A stretch of DNA of 64,000 bases from Ulota crispa (taxonomy: Eukaryota > Streptophyta > Bryopsida > Orthotrichales > Orthotrichaceae), in the NCBI GenBank assembly GCA_963920765.1, contig OY987252.1, forward strand, positions 2,713,966 through 2,777,965. The letters are read 5' to 3'. The translations under genes were made by a program, and so were the position numbers. Shown here piece by piece: positions 12,961 to 24,793 of the stretch (the first letter of the stretch is position 1; each line of letters opens with the position of its first letter). Below the pieces are notes generated by a model, which saw only the letters and a program-made list of their open reading frames with translations, did no database searches and was not told the DNA's origin.

Positions 12961-13611
12961 TCATGCTTGAATAGTGAATTCATCTTTTCCATCCTCTCGA
13001 CCACCCATCTCTAGGTACATCTGGCACCACCCAGCATCCCTAATGACATCCAACCCTGACATGATTTTGGGTTTAGGGCAATGGTTAGGGTGTCCACTGA
13101 ATCTTGGAATTAGCCGATACGGATGTATAGCATGCAGATACCTACAAGCCCTGCCATACACAATTTTGTTGCCCCTCACAAACCTGTCCGGTAGCATGTC
13201 TCCGGTCTTAGCCATCCTTGAGTCAACGTCAGAGCCGCACGACGGACATCCTCGATAGCCCTTAAAACATAGACCAGATATGAGGTCGTATGCTGGAAAG
13301 TCTGAGATTGTCCACATCAACAGCCCACGCAGCTTGAAACGTCAAGAACCCTAATGCTGCAAATAATTCAATGCTGGGACACCCTCCCACAAAATGTGCA
13401 ACTCTCGTAATAGCGGTTTTATAAAAGTGTCAATGTTTTTTGCAGTTGGAGATTGCTTGCTTGATATGAGGATGCTGAGTGAAATGAAGAATTTCTTCAT
13501 CACAAACCATGGCTCAAAATTGTAAATCAATATCAACACTGGCCACGTTGACCAGTTTGTGTTGCTAAGCTTGAATAGATTGATGCCGTCCAACACCAAC
13601 GCCAAACGCAT
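12961..13611 (-). CDS. TNP2 catalytic-core segment
   Basis: The right part (13,351-13,611) contains LVLDGINLFKLSNTNWSTWP, then YNFEPW, matching the DG-NPF-STWPV-YNLPPW signature. The left part (12,961-13,320) contains MWTISDFPAYDLISGL, GYRGCPSCG and, further on, RFVRGNKIVYGRACRYL, matching the W-IND(F)PA and CP-C block. The two parts are in different frames with a short gap near 13,330-13,350. The conserved Asp and Cys residues of the family are visible. Confidence 0.85.
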
Positions 13612-13793
13612 GTTTCAATTCTTAGCGCCAAAATTCCCAAAGGCAATGTCTACGTTGATGTGCTTCCATGCAAGGCTGTCCATTATTGAACGCATCACGC
13701 TATCATTGCTAACATGCTTGGTATGGCCCATCAACATGTTTCAGTATCCAACAATCTCCACATTTGCTTCAAACGCTAGATGAGAGGAAAATG

Positions 13794-14156
13794 TCAAATG
13801 ACTTTTGTGGGAACAGCATCTGTACCGTCCATCCATTGTAATTTTGAACACTTTGGACATTCATTCAACGTTGCTTCTTCATCCTCATACAACATACACC
13901 CGCTAGGGCAAGCATGAATGTTGTAATACTCCAAACCTAATCTATATATGGTTTTTTTTGCCTTGTACTGAGTCCTTAGCAATTTGTTATGAAGAGGCAG
14001 CAAGTCTGTTGCCAAATATTGCAGCAGCTTGTTTGAGAATCTGTTGCTGACACCAAAGACAATGCACATGTTCATGAGAACAATGGTAGCTGACACCACG
14101 CTTGTCTTTGAACCTGTGTACAAAGGTGTCAATGCCAACTCGTACAACTCCTGCAA
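13794..14156 (-). CDS. TNP2 N-terminal domain segment
   Basis: The segment of about 120 residues includes ALTPLYTGSKTSVVSATIVL, then KAKKTIYRLGLEYYNIHACP, CMLYEDEEATLNECPKC and the following aromatic/Trp residue. It matches the conserved opening of the TNP2 family: LYPGS, the long Leu/Ile helix, IHACP, LY-E and CPKC. The HxCP...CPKC cysteines likely form a zinc site. It is open without internal stops, the best preserved block of the gene together with 12,961-13,320. Confidence 0.85.
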   Translation of the reverse strand: MQELYELALTPLYTGSKTSVVSATIVLMNMCIVFGVSNRFSNKLLQYLATDLLPLHNKLLRTQYKAKKTIYRLGLEYYNIHACPSGCMLYEDEEATLNECPKCSKLQWMDGTDAVPTKVI

Positions 14157-15249
14157 CCCATTTAGTGTGGCATCAACATGGTCCTCAAACTTGGGGGAAC
14201 GTCTACATTAGCATGGGCTTGTTGGTGCAATTCGTCAACACGGTTGAAGGCCTCTATCACTTGCATTTGCACATCATGATGCTTGTCCAACACAACATTC
14301 TCGTTGTCAATGCTAGCTCTTTCTTTGACACTCGGCACCTCACGCTTAGCACAAGCTTCATTGACATCAGCTTCGCCACAAACATCAATGTTGCCCATAA
14401 TGACATCATTGTCATCATAAGCCATGTCTTCAATCCAGATTCCTTACTAAGGGAATCCATCTGGTGGATCATCGCCTATAATGGATTGCGTCAAGAACGG
14501 ATCCTTGCCCACAAGCAAGTGGTGTCTTCTAATCACCTCAATACATTTGCGTAAACCTCCATGACAATCTCTACATGGACAAGGATAGGACAAGTCGTTT
14601 TTCTCTATGGCAACTTGCAATTCTATTTGCAAAATCAAATCTCCAAGTGGGATATGCCGCAGCATACATCCGTCAGTTGCAATTTGGATTCTTGCACCGC
14701 ATTGAGGCATATTGAATGGCAAGCTGGCTAGTTCAAGGGCCCGCAGTGTTGCATGTCCATTCTCTTAGAACCTGAATTAGACATACAGAATGCAAGAAAT
14801 TCATTAATTTATAATATGTAGACCAAACTCTCACTAAATATCTAGACATGTAGTGTGGGCTAGATTTGAGATGGAGATGTACCAATAAATGTAAAGGAGA
14901 CGTAAGGAGACAATTACATTAATGTGTGATGTCACATTTTCAAAACGTAGTGCGTGTCTAGTATAACACCAACTTAGACATGAACGTGAAAATCTATGTG
15001 AACATCAACATGTGAACAACGTTGGATAACGTCAATATGACATTACTATGCACCTACCAAGTCACAAAAAACATCCACAAATTACAAACAGTACCAAGTC
15101 CAAGATTTTCAACTCAAATCTACTTTCTTTTTCATTTATAAATTTTCTAAGTTATCCTCAATTGCTAAATCCTAACCTTGAGGTAATATTAATACTAAGC
15201 AATTCATGAGTAATGGATCCAATACATCAAACGTAGCGGAAAACATCTC

Positions 15250-16790
15250 CACGTCCTAAAACAAACCAAGAATTTATCAAACTAGAATGAGAAAATAGCC
15301 CTAGCACATCGACAGAACTTAGCAATCAATCAACAAACCCAATTTTTATCAATTTCAAGTGAGAAAATAGCCAAAACACAAGTCCAAAACTTAGCAATCA
15401 AACAAATACAAAAATCAGAGCTTAAATTTTAGAAAATCATCTTGCAGCCCCTAACAAAGCCCAATTTTTATCAAACTAGAATGAGAAAATAGCCATACAC
15501 AAGGCCAAAACTTGGCATTCAATCAAATACCAGATCAAAGCTTAAACTTCAGAAAATTACCTTGCGGCCTCTAACTAAAACAAATTTTATCAAACCCAAA
15601 TGACAAAATAGCCCTAACACTAGACAAAACTTAGCAATCAATCAACAAACTTAGATTTTTTTCAATTTCAAATGAGATAATAGCCCTACACAAAGGCCAC
15701 AACTTAGGAGTCAAATAAATATAAAAATCAGAGCTTAAAATTAAAAAAATTACCTTGACAATCCCTAACAAAACCCAATTTCTATCAATTTTGAATTAGA
15801 AAATAGCCAAACATAAGGCTAGAACTTAGCATTCAATCAAATATCAAATCAGAGCTTAAATTTCAGAAAATTACCTTGCAGCCCCTAACTAACCCAATTA
15901 TTATCAAACTCAAATGACCAAATATCCCTAACACATGGCTAGAACTTAGGAATCAATCAAATACCAAATCAAAGCTTAGATTTCACAAAATTACCTTGAT
16001 AGGCCCTAACTAGAACATTTTTTTATCAAACTTGATTGACCAAATACCCCTAATAGTGGACAAAACTTAGCAATCAGTCAATGAACCCAAATTTTTTCAA
16101 ACTCAAATGAGAAAATAGCCCTACACAAAGGCCAGAACTTGGCAATCAAACAAATACCAAATTAGAGCTTAAAACTAAGAAAATCACCTTGCAGCAGCCC
16201 CTAACTAAAACAATTTTTATCAAACTCAAATTAGAAAATAGCCATACACAAGGCTAGAACTTAGCATTCAATCAAATTCCAAATTAGAGCTTAAATTTCA
16301 AAAAATCACCTTGACAGCCCCTAACTAACCCAAATTTTATCCACTTTGAATGAGAAAATAGCCAAAACACAAGGCTTGACCTTAGCAATCAAACAAATAC
16401 TAAATCAAAGCTTAAAATTCAAAAAATCACCTTGCTGCCACTAACTAAAACAATTTTCATCAAACTCAATTGAGAAAATAGCCAAAATACATGGACAAAA
16501 CCTAGCAATCAATCAAAAACCAAAATTGCTAACAACATCTTACAGCCCTAATCCCTCCTCATTCCATCACAAATTCAAAATTCATTAATTCCAAATGAGA
16601 GAATGCACCTAACTCATGGACAAAGCATGATTGACTAAAAAAATACCAAAACTCACGCATATGAGTTAAAGCATCCCGCAAGCCCATAGAGAAGCCTTCA
16701 TTTGACCAAATCAATGAAGAACATACTCTAACACGTGCACACAATCTACCAATAAAATCAAATACCAAAAACTAGTGATTAAAATTCCTC
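15250..16790 (-). repeat. Higher-order tandem array HOR-L in CACTA-1
   Basis: Read on the minus strand, each unit carries CAAGGTGATTTTCTGA-like, AAGCTCTGATTT, TTGATTGCTAAGTT and CTATTTTCTCATTTG words. The AAGGT anchor falls near 15,440, 15,556, 15,752, 15,873, 15,992, 16,186, 16,307 and 16,428. This gives spacings of about 119, 196, 121, 119, 194, 121 and 121 bp. Three subunits therefore make a higher-order period of about 436 bp. The array lies just upstream of the TNP2 coding start, probably in its 5' intron or leader. Confidence 0.85.
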
Positions 16791-17590
16791 TGCCCCTTTC
16801 AAGCCGTACGATCACACTATATGATGCAATATATGATGCAAGGACATCTACATGTGGGACTACCTCAATTGATAAAGTCCACATCTACTTGCAATGACCC
16901 ACCCTACTTTTGGTTGGAGTTGAAGGTGCCTCTGCACATGATTGTTTTCAACATTATGGGAAATATTTGTATGCAAAAAAAAATCATTGACATTTCTTTG
17001 GAGATATCCAAATAACCATTGGCATTACTTAATTTCTGCATGGAACTATGTTAGATAATACCTCAAGTAATATTAGAGTGATGGCATCAATTTTCAATTT
17101 GACAATAACTTTATGGAAGCCTAGACTGCAATGCATACTCCATTATTGGAAGCTGGCATTTTCTGAAAAAACTTGGCAATTTCTTTCCTGTATATGCTTG
17201 AAGCCCACCTCCTTTTTTAAGCAATTTGTCCTTAAATTGCCCAAGAAATAATTACTGCCTCAGCATGAAGCTTGACAATACAACTGTTTTTTTTTTAATC
17301 TATTGCGTAATTGCTCACAAAAATTTGGATTTTGACATTGTTTAAAACACAATGATGTCAACTTTGATGTCTATCATGAAGTTTCAAGCAACACTTGACT
17401 CTTGTAAACGTGGATTTTGGGAAAATGGTAAGCTCACAGTATTTCACATGGTGTACTAAATATACAAGATGACATTATTGCCCAGCTTCTACCAAAAGGC
17501 TCAAAAAATTGCATGGAATCAATAGGTGGTTTATGGTCCATCATTCTAGATTGTGAATGTGCACAATGCATCTCAAAGACGTCAATGCAG
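16791..17590. other. Central region between the divergent genes
   Basis: AT-rich sequence with a few GACATC/GATGTC words (near 17,330-17,380). No coding frame is convincing. By position this should hold the divergent promoters of the two CACTA-1 genes, but no clear TATA element can be singled out. Confidence 0.4.
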
Positions 17591-18600
17591 TGCAATACAA
17601 AGATGATAGGGTTTGGAAGGTTGGAGAAGGCGTACCACTAGTTTTGGAGGTCATGAACAATGCATTTGCCATATTCACAAATTTCGTGTAGCAAGTGGCC
17701 ACTATGACTCCTCCTGCAACTCCAATCACGCAATCCAAGAGTGCGCAAATAAGACAAGGATTTGCTAGCAACCAAGATGCAAGGCTTGGAGGAGAGGCTA
17801 CTGCACATGGAAGCAAGGCAACGAGGGCAAAGCGGAAAGGACTCTTAGTCAGAGGAGGTTTTGCAGCATTGTTGCTAAAGAGGAGGCTAGGTTGGCATGC
17901 AACATGAGCAGGAGCAGCTGCGTTAAGAGCGGTGAGTGGAGGAGCAACAATACAAGAAGCGGTGACCGGAGCCCCGAGGATACGCGAGAACAAAGAACTA
18001 GTAAGCTTTAGTGGTGGTAGGCCCCGCTTGTGGTATTTGGTTGCATGGCCGTGCCGCTAGTCTAGCATTTTTGGCTTTAATGAGCTTGGCTGATGGGACA
18101 AATGGGCTTATTCCCATGGACAGTAGAGGTAGGTGCTAGAGAGTCAGAGATATTCACAGTTCACAAATCCAGACGTCTTGTTGTTGCAGGTGTGTTGATG
18201 TTGCGTTGCTTGCTTCAAGTTTGTTGTGGTTGTTCATGCAAAGATAAGGTTGGAATTGCATCTGGTAGAACTCAGCCTTTTGTCTTGGCAGTTCCAGCGT
18301 TGGACTTCTAGACCAATGAGGATGGAAAAGACGTTGGGATCAAAGAAGCGGCCTCACTCCCAGCAGTCGCAACCCATTGACCTAGGTGATGGAACGGATG
18401 ACAGTCGATGGAGACATGGTGAGTCCTAGCGCAAATGCAACAAGGAGGCACGCCCAAAGGCTCGGCAATACCCAAGAGCATCTAGCTCAAGAGGAAAGGC
18501 CAAACTGCCGGTGGAAGTGGTGCCGCAACAGCAAGCTCTAAAGGGACAGGTAAAGCAATCCACAAAACCTCAAGAGGAGATCAAGATTTGAGAGGAGGCG
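17591..18600 (+). pseudogene. GC-richer coding-like 5' part of the TnpA-like gene
   Basis: Base composition rises sharply. Plus-strand frames read protein-like sequence: ARLACNMSRSSCVKSGEWRS, then GDRSPEDTREQRTS (about 17,880-18,000), and RMEKTLGSKKRPHSQQSQPI followed by DLGDGTDDSRWRHGES (18,316-18,426). This continues after a TAG with a Lys/Arg/Ser-rich stretch to about 18,590. The content is basic and low-complexity, like N-terminal parts of DNA-binding transposon proteins. The minus-strand frame at 17,541-17,993 is taken as its shadow. Exon limits are uncertain. Confidence 0.45.
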
Positions 18601-18894
18601 TAAAAGGAATACAAGTACTAGTTTCTTTTGGTACCTCCAGGAACGTCACTTGTCACTTGTAGTGAACGTCTTGTATATGTCAAAACAAGCAAGAATTCAG
18701 ATTCAAATCTAGGGCACTTTGAGTTTGTAATCACTGATTGCTGGTACTTGATCGATTTGTAAGTTGTGTCCATGTAGTGGGTGCATTTTATCTTTCAGGT
18801 TTAATAAATTCTGTGTTCAATATGAGCCCTTGGGAGATTGCTTTTAATTTAATCACCAATTGCTGCTGGCTAGAAGAATAGTAAGATGTGTCCT
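18601..18894. other. Presumed intron start of the TnpA-like gene
   Basis: Non-coding sequence joins the basic 5' coding part to the repeat array. The first degenerate repeat-like words appear from about 18,835 on. Confidence 0.4.
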
Positions 18895-19830
18895 TGTAAT
18901 TTTGCTATTTCCTCCTTTGAGTTTGAAAAAATTTGAGTTTGTTGACTACTGTCAAGGTGATTTTCTGAGTTTTAAGCTCTGATTTCTGTATTTGTTTGAT
19001 TGCCAAGTTTTGGCCTTTGTATAGGGCTATTTTCTCATTCAAATTTGAAAAAATTTGGGTTTGTTGATTAATTGCTAAGTTTTGTCCAATGTTAGGGGTA
19101 TTTGGTCATTTGATTTTGATAAAAAATGTTTTATTTAGAGCATATCAAGGTAATTTTGTGAAACCTAAGCTTTGATTTGGTATTTGATTGATTCCTAAGT
19201 TTTGGCCATGTATTAGGGGTATTTGGTCATTTGAGTTTGATAAAAAATGTTTTAGTTAGAGGCCGCAAGGTAATTTTTTGAATTTTAAGCTTTGATTTTG
19301 GTGTTTGTTTGATTGCTAAGTTCAAGCCTTGTGTATGGCTATTTTCTCATTCAAAATTGAAAAAAATGGGTCCATTAGGGGCTGTCAAGGTGATTATATG
19401 AATTTTAAGCTTTGATTTCTGTATTTGTTTGATTGCCAACTTCTAGCCTTTGTATAGGGCTATTTTCTCATTTGAAATTGAAAAAAATTTGGGTTCATTG
19501 ACTAATTGCTAAGTTGTGTCTAGTGTTAGGGGTATTTGGCCAATTGATTTTGATAAAAATTTGGGTTAGTTAGGGCCTATCAAGGTAATTTTGTGTAATG
19601 TAAGCTATGATTTGGTATTTGATTGATTCCTAAATTTTGGCCATGTATTAGGGGTATTTGGTCATTTGAGCTTGATAAAAATTGGGTTTGTTAGGGGTTG
19701 CAAGGTACTTTTTTGAAATTGAAGCTCTGATTTTGATATTTGATTAATTGCTAACTTTTGTCCATGTATTAGGGACTATTTTCTCATTTGGAATTGATTA
19801 AAATTGGGTTTGCCAAGGGTTCTAAGGGGA
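18895..19830 (+). repeat. Higher-order tandem array HOR-R in CACTA-1
   Basis: The same units as HOR-L lie in inverted orientation. The CAAGGT anchor falls near 18,953, 19,145, 19,264, 19,384, 19,577 and 19,700, spaced about 192, 119, 120, 193 and 123 bp. The same 190+120+120 higher-order period of about 431 bp results. Relative to its own gene (plus strand) the array has the same sense and place as HOR-L has to TNP2. The most likely setting is the first intron of the TnpA-like gene. Confidence 0.85.
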
Positions 19831-20138
19831 CATTTCAATCATTCTTCACTAAATTTTGGTACTTGATTTGATGGGATACAGTTGGTTTCAAGGGTTCATT
19901 CTCTATTAGTGTCTTTGATGGTTTATGAATGGAAGGCCTTAGTGGAAGGGGGATGATGGTATGTGCACAATGTACATGTTTGAAGATGGTCAAGTCTTAG
20001 CTAATGTGTCTTGTAGACATACATGGTTGTTCCTGCGGATGTCATTGTTGAATGTGATGTTTCTTTTGATGGTGTAATTGTTCATTGGGGTGACAACCAT
20101 GACATCCATGTTCATATGATTGTTAATTTTTACATCGC

Positions 20139-22128
20139 TTGAGACACTGTGATCTTAGTCTTGATGTTTTGCATACATGTTTTAGTCCTTATGATTCCTC
20201 ATCTGAGGAAGATGAGGAGAAGGACAGTGACAAAGAGGATGAGGGCACGGATGAGGAGGAGTCCGACTTTGACCACGCTCCTCTACCACTGAGGCCGAAG
20301 GTTGAAAAGCTAGCTTTTGAAGAGGCTTTGACCTTTGCAGGACGTCAAAAAGAAGAAAAAGATCTTGGCTAACGTCAATTGCAACCCATGTGGCAAGATG
20401 GTGCAGACCTTGGAAACAAACATTAGGCTCCTCTCTAAGGACTTGGATTGCTACTACAATTGGTAGCAGCAGACGAGGGCGGCCAAGAATTGATTCTTCG
20501 ATTGTTTGTATGCGGGTATTTCCATTTTACTTTAAACTTGTTATTGGTTGGCTTAGGTTTTTCTTAGGTTTTTCTTGTTCTAACACATCAATCTTGTACT
20601 AATGCTTGTTTGCACATGGTATGTCATGTCACCTTATTGTTTGACATCCTTGCAGAGTGGGAGTTGCGGGGAAAGATGAGGGGAAGAAAGATCAATGCGA
20701 AGTGGTTAGGTCCAAAGATGACCAAATTACTCATTATAGAGCAATTTTGGTTCAACAAGATGATTGATGACCACTTGCCAAAGCTGCCAGAGGTCACAAA
20801 TGAGCAGTGGGATCCTCTAGTAGAGAAATAGGCAACGCCAAAGTCCAAGGCAAAGTCTCAGCAGATGCAGGCACTATCACAAGGCAAAAGGGGGAATGTG
20901 GCAAAGATGAACGCACTACGGACGGGTGTGACTTATAAATTGATAAGATGTATGTCAATTCATGTTGTGTTGGATGTCTCAGAAGTTTATCACATGTAAG
21001 TCTTGTACTGTTTGATGTTTTGAGCAATGCTAGTTGGATCATTTTTATGTTTACAATGACATCCACTTGAACAGTTCAATCCTAGGTGAATCATCAGGGA
21101 CGTCTACAAAGATTTCTTCTCTGACACTGACTTGGATTTATTTGTTCTAGGGCAATGAGTTTGGAAGGGAGCCGTATGAGTCTGAGATTGTTGAGGAGAT
21201 TGAGAAGGAGTTCAAGCGGTTGGAGGGTGAGAAGGGAAAAGGGCATGGACACTTGGGCGAAGATATTTTAGAGCTTTGTGCTGAGATAGGTGAAGTGCAA
21301 GGGTTGGTTGCTGAGCTGTCATTATCTATGATGAGTACACAATCTCACTCAAATGAGATGTTGAAGGAGTTGGTTGCAAATGTGTTTGCACTCACCGCCG
21401 CACAAGCTCAAGGAAGAGAGAAGAAGCAACCAACAAACAAAGGAGTTCAGGAGGTCAAGATGGAGGGAGGAGGGGAGTCGGGAATTGCAAAGGTTGGTGG
21501 GGAAGAGGTGGTGGTTGTGAATGGTGGTGCATTGGTGGATGGAGGGCTGGTGATAGATGGAGGAGGTGCAAAGAAACCCAACAAGGAAGACATGGCGGTG
21601 ACACAAAATGGGGGTGTTGCTAGCAAGAACATGTTGGACTCTAGCTAACCTCCAACAAAAGATGAGTCAAAGGGTGTTGCCGTGGACATGTCAAAGAAGG
21701 TAAATAACGTGTCTTTCAATGTTGGGTTTGACATATTGATGTCCATCAAGATGTGTTTTAGGAAATTTTCTTGATTGGATACACGTCAATGACAATGTTT
21801 TGTTGGACACCTCTTAGAGCACATAATATTTATTCTAACATTTTGATATGCATTGTTTATAACTGTATTGTGTGGTGACATTTGCTTGCATCAGCAAGCA
21901 AACCCCAAAGACTCATATAAAATGGGTGACAATGTAGGGGCAGTTGCACCAAAGCCGGTCGTGACCAACCACTTGAGGTCCATCAAATCAAACGGAAATG
22001 TTAGTGAGATTTGCAATTTCCTTGAATTTTGATAAGAACCTAAACCACGAGCATAGGTTTGACAAAATAAATGTGATTGTGTAGGCTAGGGCTTCGACGA
22101 GCAGGGCAGACGCGGCAAAGAAGAAATG
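20139..22128 (+). pseudogene. TnpA-like gene of CACTA-1 (Ptta/En-Spm type, decayed)
   Basis: Exons on the plus strand encode four parts. An acidic segment is rich in Asp/Glu/Ser (20,190-20,372). A segment reading KWLGPKMTKLLIIEQFWFNK, then TNEQWDPLVEK, continues past a TAG into a Lys/Ser/Gln-rich run and NVAKMNALRTG (20,655-20,945). An exon from a TTCTAG acceptor near 21,150 carries EFGREPYESEIVEEIEKEFK and a Gly/Val-rich tail (to about 21,700). Two short basic exons end near 22,128. Trp-...-Val, the Asn/Lys-rich run and the later Gly recall the plant transposase (Ptta/En/Spm) domain. The protein would bind subterminal motifs. Introns carry GACATC words. Family assignment is tentative. Confidence 0.5.
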
Positions 22129-23189
22129 AAGCCCTTTGCTTTTGGGATGCTGGTGAGTGTGAGGATTTGAGATTTTGTAGTGAAGACATCATGGTCAGTG
22201 TTTATGTGTTTGTGAGCACGCTATCATTATCATAGCTAATATTGTAGTGGACACTATGTGCAGCATTTTGCATGCATCAACCCTAACAATGGCGATGTTG
22301 ATTTTGACTTCTCAATGAACATCTGGCACAACATTGGATTTCATCTAGTGGGAGAGGAAGCTTAGCTTTACATGTGGAAACTCAATTTTAGTGCTGGGTT
22401 ACTTTATGTACACATGGAACCTTGAAGTATGCATTGGAGCAGTGTTTGTTTTTTGGTTATGATTCCTGTTTGACTTTCAATATTGGTCATACACCATCAT
22501 TCAATACGGGAAGATGAAATTGATTGTAATGCATGTAGGGAATGACATTGAATACATTAAAATGTGGTCAGCGGCACATCTGCCTTGATGTTCATCTAGT
22601 TATGTAGGGGACATGAATTATTCCTTGTACCATGAAAGCATGTTCAACAAGGTACTTCTATTATCACAATGGATGTCCAATGGTACATCTAAGTAGATGT
22701 CATGGAGTATAGGACTTGATTGAAATAGATGTTCATAGAGTTGTTGAGTTCAACAATTGACGTTTTTGTTCCATAATCCATGACATTGATATAGGCATGT
22801 ATGAGGTGAATTGTAGGAATCTATGAAAGCCCTTTTTAACCCATGATGTTCACTCAAACGACATGGAGACATGGACAGACATGGAACTGTGCAAGTGTTG
22901 CATTGAAATGAACATCACCCTAAATCCCATGCATCAAAGTTGATGTCATACAAAACATTGTCACCAACAAGCAGAGGTTGCACTATATTAGACAATGACA
23001 TCACATAAACGCACTACGCACATAAAGCAATGCCATGTGAAATCAATCAATCATCCACCTAGATGCTTGTTTCACGGCAGTTGATGTCATGAGGTACATG
23101 TATTGGTACATGCATTGTCAATGAACTTATGTTTTTTTAAACAACATTGCGCAAGAAGTTACACCTTGGAAGATATCAATTTGTACATT
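22129..23189. repeat. Right subterminal motif region, outer part of the 3' side
   Basis: GATGTTCA, GATGTCAT, GACATC and ACATCTA words recur at high density in both orientations, as in the left subterminal region. No coding frame is supported. Confidence 0.5.
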
Positions 23190-24515
23190 TTTACAAAATG
23201 GTGCGCAGACATGGCTGTCAAAATCAATATCCATGCCAGCGTATGTTACGTCTTGAAGGATGTCATGGAAAACATAAATGCCATAGAACATGTCAATTTG
23301 AACACTTTGTTTAGTAGTAACGTGCCAAAATTTACATGCTTAATTTGGCATGGTAGAATGCTATATGTAATGTGGAATGCCAGAATGGACAAGCTTGACA
23401 AACATACTAAGTCCAATGATGTAGCAAAGTTTTTTCATGGAAACATATGCGTGTGTAGTTTGATGTGAAGGTGATCACCTAAACCAACATCTGTATGTCA
23501 AAAATGACAATTCCAATAACATCCAAATTAATAGTGGGTGCTACTTTCAAAGCCTAGAGTGAAAAAATGGTACATCAAAGAGGATAGTGAATGGGGAACA
23601 AAACCTTGGAGTCCAAGTATAACATGTCTTCATTTGCATGAATTGGAGCATCTTGCAAATTAGGTTCACAAGACATTTGACGACGATGTGGACGTAGATA
23701 TTTAAATATTAGATGTTTCTAATGATGGCCTGATATAGTTTCTAACGTTGTTGATGACATTTGTGTGTATGTTGAAAATGGTCACAGTGACCCTTCTTTG
23801 ACATGCCACATCAAATTCTGTAATGCATGATTGTAATTTTTGATGTGAAATTAAATACTTTCATAACATGGTTTGCAACCATGTTTGTCAAAATTAGTAT
23901 TCAATTTCATGTATGTTAGGTATTGAAAGATGTCACGATAAACTTGAAATGCCAAAAAACATGTAAATTGAAGCATTTTGCTTAGCGGTACTGTGCAGGA
24001 ACGTACATGCTTAATACAGCATGGTACATGCCTTGTGTCACCTAGAATGCCAGGGCGGACAGGCTTGACATCCTTACAAAGACCAATGATGTAGCAACGT
24101 TTTTCCATGGAAAAACATGGACGTTGGATGTTGTGTCAACAAGATCACCTAGTCCAATAGGTCTATGCTAAATTTGACAATTCTAGGAACATCCAAATTA
24201 ATCGTGGGCATTAGCGTCATTGCTTTGAGTGACTGAATGGTACATCTAAAAGGACATTGATTAGAACACTAAACCCTAAAGTCCAAAAGTAATGTGTCTT
24301 CATCTGCATGAATCATAAGATCTTACAAATAAGGTTTATGTGATTTTTTACGCCAAAGTCGACAATGATTTTTGAATTTTAGTTCGTAATGATATCCTAA
24401 CATTGATGTTGACATCACGGTTGACGTTATTCTCTTTTTTGGAATTGGTCATAGCGACCCTACCCTGACATGCCACGTCAAATTTTGAAATGCGTGCATT
24501 TCAGAGTTAATGTCA
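23190..24515 (+). repeat. Direct tandem duplication of about 665 bp
   Basis: Two copies lie head to tail: about 23,190-23,855 and 23,856-24,515. Shared landmarks are offset by 664-666 bp: GCATGGTA...TGCCAG, CCAATGATGTAGCAA, ACATCCAAATTAAT, CATGCCAC(A/G)TCAAATT. Copies are clearly diverged, so the duplication is old. It lies within the right subterminal zone of CACTA-1. The 121-residue frame at 23,103-23,468 lies in copy 1 and is not conserved as a frame in copy 2, so it is not called a gene. Confidence 0.75.
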
Positions 24516-24793
24516 GATACTCATTGGATGAAAAACAAAATTTATTGCATGAAGCTTTCTAGGGCAAGCACTGCCCATCTGCTCCCTTGGGCAATTTTTT
24601 CTTACCCCCCTGGAGCCATGTTAAAGTTGATGTTCATCGTTAACATACCCTTGTTTTTCTAAAATTTTGATGTTTTTTGCTAATCGAGGTTAACGCAAAA
24701 TTTTTGACATAGATGCAAATGTGTTTGACATCCAAATCAACGCAAAATTGACATATTTTGAACATCTAATAAAAACGTGGATTTCCTATTGTG

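Larger units (their letters stand above)
10021..14755 (-). pseudogene. TNP2-type CACTA transposase gene (decayed)
   Basis: Read leftwards, the translations follow the usual order of plant TNP2 transposases. First comes an N-terminal transposase-associated part with a PCPCRDCHGG zinc-like motif (14,447-14,722). Next are the TNP2 N-terminal block (13,794-14,156), the core with LMWTI-type DFPAY and CPSCG motifs (12,961-13,611), and a LMQQ-like region (12,084-12,323). DUF4218 (11,420-11,935) and DUF4216 (10,021-10,760) close the gene. The transposase would cut and rejoin element ends in the nucleus. The frame changes many times between these blocks; some changes are probably introns (12.4-12.95, 10.8-11.26 kb) and others are damage. 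The coding end is the stop at 10,021. Confidence 0.85.
8612..24793. mobile_element. CACTA-1: large En/Spm-type DNA transposon, about 16.2 kb
   Basis: The left end reads CACTAAAGAAACCCGCG and then TTTTT. The right end, reverse complemented, reads CACAATAGGAAATCCACG and then TTTTT, about 19 of 22 matches with one gap. Both ends are flanked by CAA (8,609-8,611 and 24,794-24,796), the 3-bp duplication typical of CACTA elements. Subterminal zones (8.65-9.95 and 22.2-24.7 kb) are dense in TGACATC/GATGTCA words, like TnpA-binding motifs of known CACTA elements. Two divergent genes lie inside: TNP2 leftwards and a TnpA-like gene rightwards. Multiple stops and frame breaks in both genes show it is no longer autonomous. 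An intact host reading frame flanks the duplication. Confidence 0.88.

Noticed and set aside
14102-14554. 150-residue plus-strand frame
   Set aside because: Antisense to the TNP2 N-terminal coding region.
15250-16790. CRISPR-like regularly spaced repeats
   Set aside because: The whole unit is repeated, with no conserved short repeat and unique spacers, and the setting is a plant transposon.
17541-17993. 150-residue minus-strand frame rich in Ala/Leu/Pro
   Set aside because: It overlaps plus-strand coding-like sequence and has the composition expected for the complement of a basic, Gly/Arg-rich frame.
23103-23468. 121-residue plus-strand frame in the CACTA-1 right end
   Set aside because: The frame is not kept in the second copy of the tandem duplication and has no motif.
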